From positions 1 through 12,176 of the forward strand of contig CAYLYM010000117.1 in the NCBI GenBank assembly GCA_964387645.1: 12,176 nt of DNA, given 5' to 3'. Positions 1 to 5,905 of the stretch are shown piece by piece (position 1 is the first letter of the stretch; the number at the start of each line of letters is the position of its first letter). The DNA is from CAYLYM01 sp964387645 (lineage in GTDB: Bacteria; Calditrichota; Calditrichia; RBG-13-44-9). The translations under genes were made by a program, and so were the position numbers. The notes beneath the pieces are model-generated. The model did no database searches, had not been told where the DNA came from, and was given only the letters and a program-made list of their open reading frames with translations.

Positions 1-86
1 ATGAGAGAATAGATCTACCTGCCTGGACTTCCTGGACTTTTTTGGAAAAGCGTGATATCTGGTTTGGTTTCAAAGTTTACTTCTAA
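1..86 (+). CDS. C-terminal end of a TonB-dependent receptor-like outer-membrane protein (partial)
   Basis: An open frame enters from the left edge (first full codon at base 3) and stops at TAA 84-86. The 27 residues begin ERIDLPAWTSWTF and end DIWFGFKVYF. Alternating aromatic/polar residues and a terminal Phe are what the last beta-strand (the BamA-recognised signal) of an outer-membrane barrel looks like. Such endings are typical of large TonB-dependent receptors with carboxypeptidase-like N-termini, and in FCB-group genomes these often sit just before an FnIII/FlgD-like secreted protein and a PorV-like protein, as here. Only the tail is visible, so receptor identity is inferred from the C-terminus and the neighbours; another outer-membrane barrel is possible. 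Confidence 0.6.
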   Translation, partial: ERIDLPAWTSWTFLEKRDIWFGFKVYF

Positions 87-128
87 TGGATGTTGTGGAT
101 ATTGAATTAAATTGCATACATTTCTGTA

Positions 129-166
129 GAGAGGGAATGCACATTTAAGGAAAGGCATTCCCTCTC
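129..166 (+). promoter_or_regulatory. 12-bp perfect hairpin between the receptor and the FnIII gene
   Basis: GAGAGGGAATGC (129-140) is perfectly complementary to GCATTCCCTCTC (155-166), with a 14-nt loop. It starts 42 nt after the receptor stop and ends 63 nt before the ATG of the next gene. The 3' flank is A-rich (AGAAAAAAGAAATA) with no U-tract, so it is not a standard intrinsic terminator. It could be an attenuator, an RNA-processing or stability element that sets the ratio between receptor and downstream genes, or a protein-dependent terminator. The structure is read directly; the role is inferred. Confidence 0.6.
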
Positions 167-217
167 AGAAAAAAGAAATAAGTGTGCAAAAGAGAATTGT
201 CAAGACGGAAGCTAAAA

Positions 218-223
218 AAGGAG
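218..223 (+). promoter_or_regulatory. Shine-Dalgarno site deciding the ATG at 230
   Basis: AAGGAG lies 6 nt before ATG 230. It rules in this start over the in-frame GTG at 182, which would place 16 charged residues before the signal peptide. Confidence 0.75.
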
Positions 224-229
224 ACCAAT

Positions 230-2389
230 ATGAGTAAAAAAATAGTAAAAAATAATACGTTGATTTATTTAGGAGTGTTTTTGCTCCTGCTTTTCATGGC
301 CAGTATAGCTTCTGCTCAGCTGGAACGAACTTTAAACATAGGTAATATCCGTTATTATACAAGTGAAGGACTGAATGCTGATGATATTCGCTGGCCGTAT
401 GCATGGGATAAATATCCTCATATTCACAATAATCATCTAGAAATGCTGGAAACACATGGTGTAGTTGTTGCTCAAAAATTGAACTGGCAAGATCCCTCCG
501 GAATTGAATGGGATTATCAGGTAGGTATGGCTATTCAAAATAAGTTCAGTGATCAGGAAAATGTTATTGTGCCGGTTCCGGGAGCATTTAAGAGAATCTT
601 CCGACATCCATATCCCAGCAAAATTCTGGATGGTGTAGATAGGACCAGTATTACTGCGGCTGGAGATCCAGTAGATCCCAATTTGCCGGCCGATGCAGCT
701 ATTTATGGAAAATGGGAAGTCTGGCCAGATTATAATGGTGGAATAACAATTGAAAGGTGGACTTATAGTTTTGTAAATCCTGATTATACTGATATTATTC
801 TTAATGAATGGATCTTTACTAATACTTCCAATGAAACACGCGAAGATGTTTATTTTGCTATCAATTCCCAGACCTCTGCACACGATTATTATGGTGCAGC
901 TGACCGTTGGGGTAATTATTATGGTGTTACTTATTGGAAGCATGTTCAGGGCGATCCGGATGCAGATTCTTTGCGAACCTGGTATTCCTGGGATGCGGAT
1001 CTGAAGGCAACAGCAGAGGATGAAAAAGGAAAACCGGATCCAAACTGGGGTAACTTAGAAGAACCACAATATTTTACTTTTTCATGTGTACATGCTGATA
1101 AAAGCGCTTCAGATACTTCAGATGATCCGCGTCAACCAATTAAAGTACAGATGGCACAACGTGAGAAATGGCCGGATTTAAATCAGGCTACTCATCCAGT
1201 TATCTATAATTTCCTTTCAAAGGATTATCCGGTTGATGATATTACTAACTATTCGATGAGAGTAGATTCTACAGGAGCTCCAAACGATAATGGACGATAT
1301 GAGGTTTTAATTCCTGATTTTGATGAGAGAAATTTTGACAGTGTTACTGAGCAAGAAAAATCGTGTGTAATGAGTTTTGGTCCTTATACTTTAAAACCAG
1401 GCGAAGATGTACGCATTGTGATTGCTTATACTGGTGGAGTCTTTTCACAAAGATTGGCTATTGATGTAGGCCGAGCTTATGATGCTGGTTATCCACAAAG
1501 ACAGGATTTTGGTATTATACCGATGCCTTATGATGTATATGATTTACATGGTAATAAAATCATCAGTGCTGGTGACATCGTTACCAGAGAACAGAAAGAC
1601 TATTTAATTAATAATGTTAGCAAAGAATTAGCTTTTATTAATGCAGGTAAAGCATTGAAGTTGTGGAAAAATGCTACATTCGATGAAAATGGTCATCCGA
1701 TATCGTTCAATATTCCGATGCCACCTGCTTCTCCTTCTTTGTATGGTTTTTCTGAGAATGACCAGGTTCGTTTGACATGGGATCCGGTACCTGGCGCTGT
1801 AAAATATCGAATCTATCGTGAATATCAAAGAAGAGTTGAATCTGATGAACCTACTGATACGTTGTATTATTATGATCCAGTTAACGATATTGAGTATGTA
1901 GAAACTACTGAGACTGAATTTATTGATAGAAATGTGGTGCGTGGTGAAGATTATTATTACTATGTGGTTGCTGTTGATGAGAATGGCTTAGAAAGTAGTC
2001 CTTTCCAAAACCGAACCGGAACTAGTGCTGTTCCAGAGGATGAAGCACTTAAACCGACTCGTAGTGCTGATCCGAACTGGCAGGATAGCGTAATAGTTGT
2101 ACCTAATCCGTACCATGCAAGCGCTGCACAAAAATATGATGGAAGACGTTTGAATTTCCTTAATCTACCGCCCTATGCAAATATTCATATCTATACGGTA
2201 TTAGGAGATAAAGTTCAAACAATTTACCATGATGGTAATACCGGTGACGAGGATTGGGAACGCCAGGACACGTTCAGCACCATGGAAATTGTCAGTGGTG
2301 TTTACATTTATGTAGTCGAGGAATTAGACGGTCCTCGTGGTAATCCAACCGGTAAGAAAGCGATTGGCAAATTTGTGGTTATTAAGTAA
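230..2389 (+). CDS. Secreted fibronectin type III protein with T9SS/FlgD-like C-terminal module
   Basis: 719 aa. The ATG at 230 is chosen because AAGGAG (218-223) sits 6 nt upstream and a clean Sec signal peptide follows: KK at the N-terminus, a Leu-rich core, and ASA|Q cleavage after about residue 29. Residues 30 to about 495 are a large Trp/Tyr/Asp-rich, beta-looking region with no fold I recognise. About 497-602 is a fibronectin type III domain (RLTWDPVPGAVKYRIYRE ... YYYYVVAVDENGLES). About 620-719 is the module with VVPNPY, LNLPPYANIHIYT, SGVYIYVVE and a GKFVVIK end, common in FCB-group surface proteins and related to T9SS type A or FlgD-like domains. It probably acts at the cell surface or periplasm together with the receptor encoded upstream and the PorV-like protein encoded downstream. 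No catalytic motif is visible. The exact role is unknown; a SusD-like or cargo/adhesin function is conceivable. Confidence 0.85.
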   Translation: MSKKIVKNNTLIYLGVFLLLLFMASIASAQLERTLNIGNIRYYTSEGLNADDIRWPYAWDKYPHIHNNHLEMLETHGVVVAQKLNWQDPSGIEWDYQVGMAIQNKFSDQENVIVPVPGAFKRIFRHPYPSKILDGVDRTSITAAGDPVDPNLPADAAIYGKWEVWPDYNGGITIERWTYSFVNPDYTDIILNEWIFTNTSNETREDVYFAINSQTSAHDYYGAADRWGNYYGVTYWKHVQGDPDADSLRTWYSWDADLKATAEDEKGKPDPNWGNLEEPQYFTFSCVHADKSASDTSDDPRQPIKVQMAQREKWPDLNQATHPVIYNFLSKDYPVDDITNYSMRVDSTGAPNDNGRYEVLIPDFDERNFDSVTEQEKSCVMSFGPYTLKPGEDVRIVIAYTGGVFSQRLAIDVGRAYDAGYPQRQDFGIIPMPYDVYDLHGNKIISAGDIVTREQKDYLINNVSKELAFINAGKALKLWKNATFDENGHPISFNIPMPPASPSLYGFSENDQVRLTWDPVPGAVKYRIYREYQRRVESDEPTDTLYYYDPVNDIEYVETTETEFIDRNVVRGEDYYYYVVAVDENGLESSPFQNRTGTSAVPEDEALKPTRSADPNWQDSVIVVPNPYHASAAQKYDGRRLNFLNLPPYANIHIYTVLGDKVQTIYHDGNTGDEDWERQDTFSTMEIVSGVYIYVVEELDGPRGNPTGKKAIGKFVVIK

Positions 2390-2449
2390 TGTTTGATCAT
2401 TAGAAAAGGTTTAATTATGGCGATGATAAATAAAGAAAGGGAGCGCATT

Positions 2450-3481
2450 ATGAATAGAATAAAATATATAACATTACTTTGTGTGCTGCTTGCCTTTTTG
2501 GGCTGGAGTACCTCAGTATTGGCTGATCCACCTATTAAATATGCCCAGGCGGGTATGCCTTTCTTAAATATTGATGTGGGTAGTCGTGTGGGTATGGCTG
2601 GTACCACTATGGGTATTATTGGTGATGCCGAAGCCATGTTTGCCAATCCGGCGGCGCTGGCTTCTCTGGAAAAATTAGAATTTTTTGCCAGTAATACTAA
2701 TTGGATTGCAGATATTAAACATTATGCTGTTGGCGCTGCCTATAATACTGGACAATATGGCATTTTTGGCGTGAATGCAGTATTTATGGACTATGGAGAT
2801 TTTGAGCGTACTATTCCTTATTTCGGAAATGATCCTACTTTGCGAAATAAAGGTTATATTAACCAGGGTACATTTCAGGTTTCGGAATATGCTATTGGTA
2901 TTTCTTATGCACGAAGGATTACCAGCCAATTTTTTGTTGGCGGTAATCTGAAGTACGCTTCCCAGAATCTGGGTGACGTGGACGTTTTTGATGAAGTCCG
3001 TGGTGTAGTTATCGAAGACAAAAAACAAGAAGTCAGCAATCTTGTCTTAGACCTGGGGACATTGTATTATCCTGGTTGGAAAGATTTACGTTTTGGCGTG
3101 GCTTTCCGGAATTTTGCCGACCAGTCTGATTATTATGACCAACGATTTGAGTTGCCATTGACTTTTGACTTTGGTATTGCTATGGATATTATGACGCTTT
3201 TCACTGATGGTGCTAGTGATCATAAACTTACTGCTGCATTCGACTGGCTTCACCCACGTGATTATGCCGAGCGCCAGCATTTTGGTCTGGAATACTCCTT
3301 CATGGAAACCTTCTATCTCCGGGCCGGCTATAAATTCAATTATGATGAACAAGGCTTAACTGCGGGTTTAGGATTTAAGAAGGATATGAGTGGTGTTGGA
3401 ATGAAAGTTGACTTCGTCTATCAAGACTTTGGAATCTTCGATCAGGTTACCCGGCTCTCTGTGGGATTATTCCTGAAATAA
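2450..3481 (+). CDS. PorV/PorQ family outer-membrane beta-barrel protein
   Basis: 343 aa. The start ATG 2450 has GGGAG (2439-2443) 6 nt upstream and is followed by a signal peptide (hydrophobic core LLCVLLAFLGW, cleavage after SVLA, about residue 25). The mature N-terminus carries the family hallmark: KYAQAGMPFLNIDVGSRVGM, then AG and MG turns, then DAEAMFANPAALA. The rest alternates amphipathic strands (GVNAVFMDYGDFERT, YAIGISYARRI, YLRAGYKFNYDEQGLTAGLGF) and ends SVGLFLK, as expected of a FadL-like 14-strand barrel. PorV is the outer-membrane shuttle subunit of type IX secretion, but many FCB-group lineages encode numerous PorV/PorQ-like paralogues of unknown role. Only 60 nt separate it from the FnIII gene, so they are probably cotranscribed, and it may handle that protein. 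Family membership is well supported; the specific role is inferred. Confidence 0.85.
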   Translation: MNRIKYITLLCVLLAFLGWSTSVLADPPIKYAQAGMPFLNIDVGSRVGMAGTTMGIIGDAEAMFANPAALASLEKLEFFASNTNWIADIKHYAVGAAYNTGQYGIFGVNAVFMDYGDFERTIPYFGNDPTLRNKGYINQGTFQVSEYAIGISYARRITSQFFVGGNLKYASQNLGDVDVFDEVRGVVIEDKKQEVSNLVLDLGTLYYPGWKDLRFGVAFRNFADQSDYYDQRFELPLTFDFGIAMDIMTLFTDGASDHKLTAAFDWLHPRDYAERQHFGLEYSFMETFYLRAGYKFNYDEQGLTAGLGFKKDMSGVGMKVDFVYQDFGIFDQVTRLSVGLFLK

Positions 3482-3526
3482 TTATGAATCCGATCTAATA
3501 GTAAATTGAAGGTTTCTTAAAATTGT

Positions 3527-3563
3527 AATGCTCCCCAATCAAAAAAAGATTGGGGAGCATTTT
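3527..3563 (+). terminator. Strong hairpin terminator after the PorV-like gene
   Basis: AATGCTCCCCAATC (3527-3540) pairs perfectly with GATTGGGGAGCATT (3548-3561) over 14 bp around an A7 loop, followed by a short T run (3560-3563) then AAAA. It begins 45 nt after the PorV-like stop. The U-tract is short, so termination may be partial. Read on the other strand, the same hairpin exits into a mixed sequence, and no - strand gene converges here. Confidence 0.8.
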
Positions 3564-3575
3564 AAAATCAGATTT

Positions 3576-3581
3576 TATAAT
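3576..3581 (+). promoter_or_regulatory. Candidate -10 box for a leaderless TlpA-like gene
   Basis: A perfect TATAAT lies 6 nt before ATG 3588, so transcription would start at or very near the start codon. No -35-like hexamer is seen 16-18 bp upstream (that space is the terminator stem), and no Shine-Dalgarno precedes the ATG. It could be chance in AT-rich DNA. Confidence 0.35.
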
Positions 3582-3587
3582 GATGAT

Positions 3588-4091
3588 ATGATTATACGCG
3601 TTTTTCTTAAAATATTCGTATTTTTTGTTATTTTAATAACTCTTTATCTCTCCTGTTCAAATCCTGAAAAAGCGGTTTTAAAGCGTCGTAAAACGCCAAA
3701 TTTTGTTTTGAAAGACCTGAATGGTAATGAATTTAAGCTTTCAGATGAGAATGGTAAAGTGGTGGTAATGGAATTCCTGCGGACTACCTGCCCTGTTTGT
3801 AAATCGACGTTTCCTTATCTTATTAATCTGTATAATGAATTCAAAGATGACAGCCTGATAGTTGTAGGCATTGTAATCGACTCAGAAGATCCTTCCGCTG
3901 CCCTGAGATTGAAAAAAGATTATAACATTCCTTTTCCTTTATTGCTTGATACCATTGATGTGAATGTGGCTTACGGTGTCATGGAAGTTCCCACTATCGT
4001 AGTTGTCGATAAAGAAGGGTGGATAGCTTATGAATTTGTTGGAGGGCTAACCCCGGAGAATATAAATAGTATTAAAAACTTACTAAAATAA
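3588..4091 (+). CDS. TlpA/ResA-like thioredoxin-fold lipoprotein
   Basis: 167 aa. A membrane-anchored thiol-disulfide oxidoreductase or peroxiredoxin-like protein facing the periplasm. Residues 1-23 are a very hydrophobic signal ending LYLSC, with Cys23 as probable lipidation site; the -3 Tyr is atypical of a strict lipobox but tolerated in FCB bacteria. Then come PNFVLKDLNGNEFKLSDENGK (AhpC/TSA-Redoxin start), the active site CPVC at 68-71, and the cis-proline loop EVPT (Pro135) followed by VVVDKEG. ATG 3588 is preferred to the upstream ATG at 3528, which lies inside the terminator hairpin. There is no clear Shine-Dalgarno. It probably reduces or oxidises cysteines of exported proteins, or serves cytochrome c maturation; the partner is unknown. 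The fold call is secure; the position next to the surface block may be incidental. Confidence 0.85.
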   Translation: MIIRVFLKIFVFFVILITLYLSCSNPEKAVLKRRKTPNFVLKDLNGNEFKLSDENGKVVVMEFLRTTCPVCKSTFPYLINLYNEFKDDSLIVVGIVIDSEDPSAALRLKKDYNIPFPLLLDTIDVNVAYGVMEVPTIVVVDKEGWIAYEFVGGLTPENINSIKNLLK

Positions 4092-4162
4092 TAATTTCAT
4101 ATTTAATGTTCTCAGTTGAAATAACAATATTTTTTACCTCACTGTTTTTTAATATGTTGATT

Positions 4163-4189
4163 CATATCTTGTAGTGATAGCAAGATATG
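4163..4189 (+). terminator. Weak hairpin, possible terminator for the TlpA-like gene
   Basis: CATATCTTG (4163-4171) pairs perfectly with CAAGATATG (4181-4189) around a 9-nt loop, 71 nt after the TlpA-like stop. The 3' flank is CGGTTTATCTTTTCTC, moderately T-rich but not a clean U-tract, and the stem has only two G-C pairs besides the ends. Termination is plausible but uncertain. Confidence 0.35.
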
Positions 4190-4254
4190 CGGTTTATCTT
4201 TTCTCAAATTCTAATTCATTCTCTACATACATAATAGTCAATTCACGGGACGAA

Positions 4255-4279
4255 AGCAGAGGCGCATAGGACATAGAGG
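4255..4279. repeat. Three imperfect 8-9-bp tandem units (AGCAGAGG type)
   Basis: The sequence reads AGCAGAGG, CGCATAGG, ACATAGAGG in succession, a G/C-rich island in otherwise AT-rich DNA. It resembles decayed copies of the CGCAGAGG-type short tandem repeats found between genes in many environmental bacterial genomes. The tandem pattern is visible; the link to that repeat class is from memory and needs a genome search. Confidence 0.4.
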
Positions 4280-4468
4280 TGTTCTTATTTTCTTTATTAT
4301 TTTATTTTAGAGAAATTTTAAAAAGAAATATTGCTTGTTTCAGAACATTTTTAACATAAGTAAAGTTAAAAGTTTCAAAATGGTGGAAATTTTTGTAATT
4401 CTTATCAAAGCAGAATCTGGATTTGCAAAATACAGAAAAGTTTCTTTAAAAGTTAAGATATAAAATTT

Positions 4469-4492
4469 ATTTATTTTTTATTAAAAATAAAT
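4469..4492 (+). promoter_or_regulatory. All-A/T 10-bp hairpin upstream of the TonB-domain lipoprotein gene
   Basis: ATTTATTTTT (4469-4478) pairs perfectly with AAAAATAAAT (4483-4492) around TATT, extendable by a wobble and two A-T pairs. It lies 38 nt before the TTG start. It could be a leader structure or simply low-complexity sequence. Confidence 0.3.
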
Positions 4493-4518
4493 GAAAATAA
4501 AATATTTTTTTTAATTCC

Positions 4519-4524
4519 AGGAAG
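4519..4524 (+). promoter_or_regulatory. Shine-Dalgarno site supporting a TTG start at 4531
   Basis: AGGAAG lies 6 nt before TTG 4531. No ATG occurs in frame between here and the lipobox cysteine, so the TTG start is the only one that keeps the signal peptide. Confidence 0.7.
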
Positions 4525-4530
4525 CATAAA

Positions 4531-5376
4531 TTGAATACAAAAAAAAGTTTTCTAACAAAAAATATTTTAAATGCTATATTTCTATTCTTTATACTTGGTT
4601 GTGCTTCAACTAAACCACCTAGATTGCTTGTTGATATTAAACCTGAGTATCCTAAAGAAGCTCTTGAACAAGGATTGGAAGGGAAAGTATTATTATATTT
4701 GTTTCTTTCAGAAGCAGGAGAAGTTAAATCTGTTCGAGTTAGCAAGTCATCCGGCTATAAGATATTGGATTCTGCTGCAGTAGAATATGGTAAAAAGTTG
4801 CGGTTTTCGCCAGCCATGCGTCATGGAAAACCGTTAAGTGTTATTTTAACCTGGGAAGTAGAATATGATGCATTGACTGCATTTTTTCAACCAAAGGAAT
4901 ATGTGGCTAAAATTCAAGACTATTATAATCTTGCTAAACAAGCAAAAGGTGAAAAACTCAATGATATTCTTGAAAAAATATTGTTAGAACACGAGGAATA
5001 TGTTGATTTCTCAAGGAAACATCCGTTGAGAAATTATAACGAATTTCTTAAAAAATTTATTCTGCCCGAAGTTTATGAACAATGGAAAATTTTCTGGGAT
5101 GATTGGCCTCTTAGATTTGTCGTTTATCATGATTTTATAATACGTTTCCCGAGTTCTGGTAAAACTTCCATTGCTAAGGAAAAATTGATTGAACTTTTGA
5201 AAGAAGATATAGAAAGAATTAAATTCACAGCCAAAAGTGTCAGTACCATCGATGAGAAAAAGGATTTATTTTTAAAAAATATTTATCAATTCTTGAATGA
5301 TCATTTTCCAGAAGCCATTGATGAAAAATTGAGACCTGAAGCAGAGAAATATTTGAAAATAAAATTAAAGAGATAA
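4531..5376 (+). CDS. Lipoprotein with TonB C-terminal domain and unknown helical C-terminal region
   Basis: 281 aa, TTG start. Residues 1-24 form a lipoprotein signal (hydrophobic IFLFFILGC; Cys24 lipidated, ILGC lipobox). Residues about 34-113 match the TonB C-terminal fold: IKPEYPKEALEQGLEGKV, LSEAGEVKSVRVSKSSGYKILDSAA, then KLRFSPAMRHGKPLSVILTWEVEYD. In TonB this domain binds the TonB box of outer-membrane receptors. Here there is no N-terminal inner-membrane helix that could couple to ExbBD and no Pro-rich spacer, so it is unlikely to be a standard energy transducer. Residues about 120-281 are charged and predicted helical (EKLIELLKEDIERIKFTAKS...), with no family I recognise. It may be a periplasmic scaffold or peptidoglycan/receptor-binding lipoprotein. 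It stands alone between two long gaps, so no operon partner is evident. Confidence 0.8.
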   Translation: MNTKKSFLTKNILNAIFLFFILGCASTKPPRLLVDIKPEYPKEALEQGLEGKVLLYLFLSEAGEVKSVRVSKSSGYKILDSAAVEYGKKLRFSPAMRHGKPLSVILTWEVEYDALTAFFQPKEYVAKIQDYYNLAKQAKGEKLNDILEKILLEHEEYVDFSRKHPLRNYNEFLKKFILPEVYEQWKIFWDDWPLRFVVYHDFIIRFPSSGKTSIAKEKLIELLKEDIERIKFTAKSVSTIDEKKDLFLKNIYQFLNDHFPEAIDEKLRPEAEKYLKIKLKR

Positions 5377-5557
5377 ATATTCTTGATGTAGAATACTGAG
5401 AGATATTTTCTTGTAAAAATAAGAGCTTTTATAAGAAATCTACTTGAAATATTTAATGAATGATTAAGTGATCCCCAATTTTACATTTCATTTAATATGA
5501 TTATTCCCTTTATTCCGAAATATCATCGCTGTCATTTCCCTTAAAGGTGCTTTTTTT

Positions 5558-5645
5558 GCAGAATCACTATTGGTAGGAATCGCTCTGATTTCTGGTTTTT
5601 GCACGGAATGATGGGAAACGATTATCTAATCGGAGTGATTTCTGC
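5558..5645. repeat. Paired 17-nt near-repeats inside a long imperfect inverted repeat
   Basis: AATCGCTCTGATTTCTG (5578-5594) and AATCGGAGTGATTTCTG (5628-5644) are direct near-copies 50 nt apart, differing only in the CTC/GAG triplet. In addition, GCAGAATCACT (5558-5568) is the inverted partner of AGTGATTTCTGC (5634-5645) with one bulged base, giving a potential long-range stem of 11 bp. The arrangement could be an extragenic repeat, a decayed miniature mobile element, or a structured RNA. Seen directly; class unknown. Confidence 0.45.
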
Positions 5646-5889
5646 TTTGGCGAAAGGGTAAGTAACATTTTTATCCTGAATATATTGAGATTCATCAAAA
5701 AGGAAAAAACATTAATAAAATGTGAGTTTGTGATAAGGTTATTTATTAAAAAGTTACACTTCCGGCTAAACCTGGTCTGACTTTTTAATACTACTTTCTT
5801 TAAAAGAGAATTATGAATTCTGACTTGTCGATGAACTATGATCATTACATTTGATTTAATTTGGATCGAAATAACATTATTTTAATTTT

Positions 5890-5894
5890 AGGAG
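5890..5894 (+). promoter_or_regulatory. Shine-Dalgarno site favouring ATG 5906
   Basis: AGGAG lies 11 nt before ATG 5906, a longish spacing. Starting here aligns the protein with the YiaK family N-terminus (MIRIPFEE...), whereas the in-frame TTG at 5861 adds 15 residues foreign to the family. Confidence 0.6.
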
Positions 5895-5905
5895 ATGATA
5901 AAAGT

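Larger units (their letters stand above)
4092..4530. other. Gene-free, very AT-rich gap with two hairpins and a degenerate repeat
   Basis: No credible coding frame on either strand. It holds an inverted repeat at 4163-4189, a G/C-richer patch of imperfect 8-9-mers at 4255-4279 and an all-A/T hairpin at 4469-4492, listed separately. The remainder is poly-A/T-biased sequence with no promoter I would defend. The short minus-strand frame reaching from the gene at 4531 into this gap is a shadow. Confidence 0.6.
5377..5905. other. Gene-free gap with an inverted/direct repeat cluster
   Basis: No convincing gene. The minus-strand frame at 5567-5845 has low-complexity, Lys/Asn/Ser-rich composition and no start signal, and I do not call it. 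The notable content is the repeat cluster at 5558-5645, with sequence less A/T-biased than its surroundings, and a small dyad AGAATT-ATG-AATTCT at 5807-5821 about 85 nt before the YiaK-like start. No promoter with good spacing was found. Confidence 0.6.

Noticed and set aside
182..229. GTG 182 as start of the FnIII protein
   Set aside because: It adds 16 mostly charged residues before a good signal peptide, while ATG 230 has AAGGAG at ideal spacing.
437..943. 168-codon minus-strand frame opposite the FnIII gene, and similar opposite-strand frames in other genes
   Set aside because: These are shadows of strongly supported + strand genes; their Ile/Ser/Asn/Cys-rich translations match no family and have no start signals.
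2393..2449. TTG 2393 as start of the PorV-like gene
   Set aside because: It has no ribosome-binding site and would place a charged tail (KERERI) before the signal peptide. ATG 2450 has GGGAG 6 nt upstream.
3528..3587. ATG at 3528 as the start of the TlpA-like gene
   Set aside because: It lies inside the 14-bp terminator stem and encodes a charged, non-signal stretch. The lipoprotein signal begins at the in-frame ATG 3588.
4255..5645. CRISPR-like repeat-spacer arrangement in the two gaps
   Set aside because: Repeat units are short, imperfect and too few, spacing is irregular and no cas gene is present.
5567..5845. 92-codon minus-strand frame in the gap before the YiaK-like gene
   Set aside because: Low-complexity composition, no ribosome-binding site and no recognisable motif; it overlaps the repeat cluster and is most likely chance.
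5861..5905. TTG 5861 as start of the YiaK-like gene
   Set aside because: There is no Shine-Dalgarno before it, and the family N-terminus begins at ATG 5906, giving the normal length of about 333 aa.
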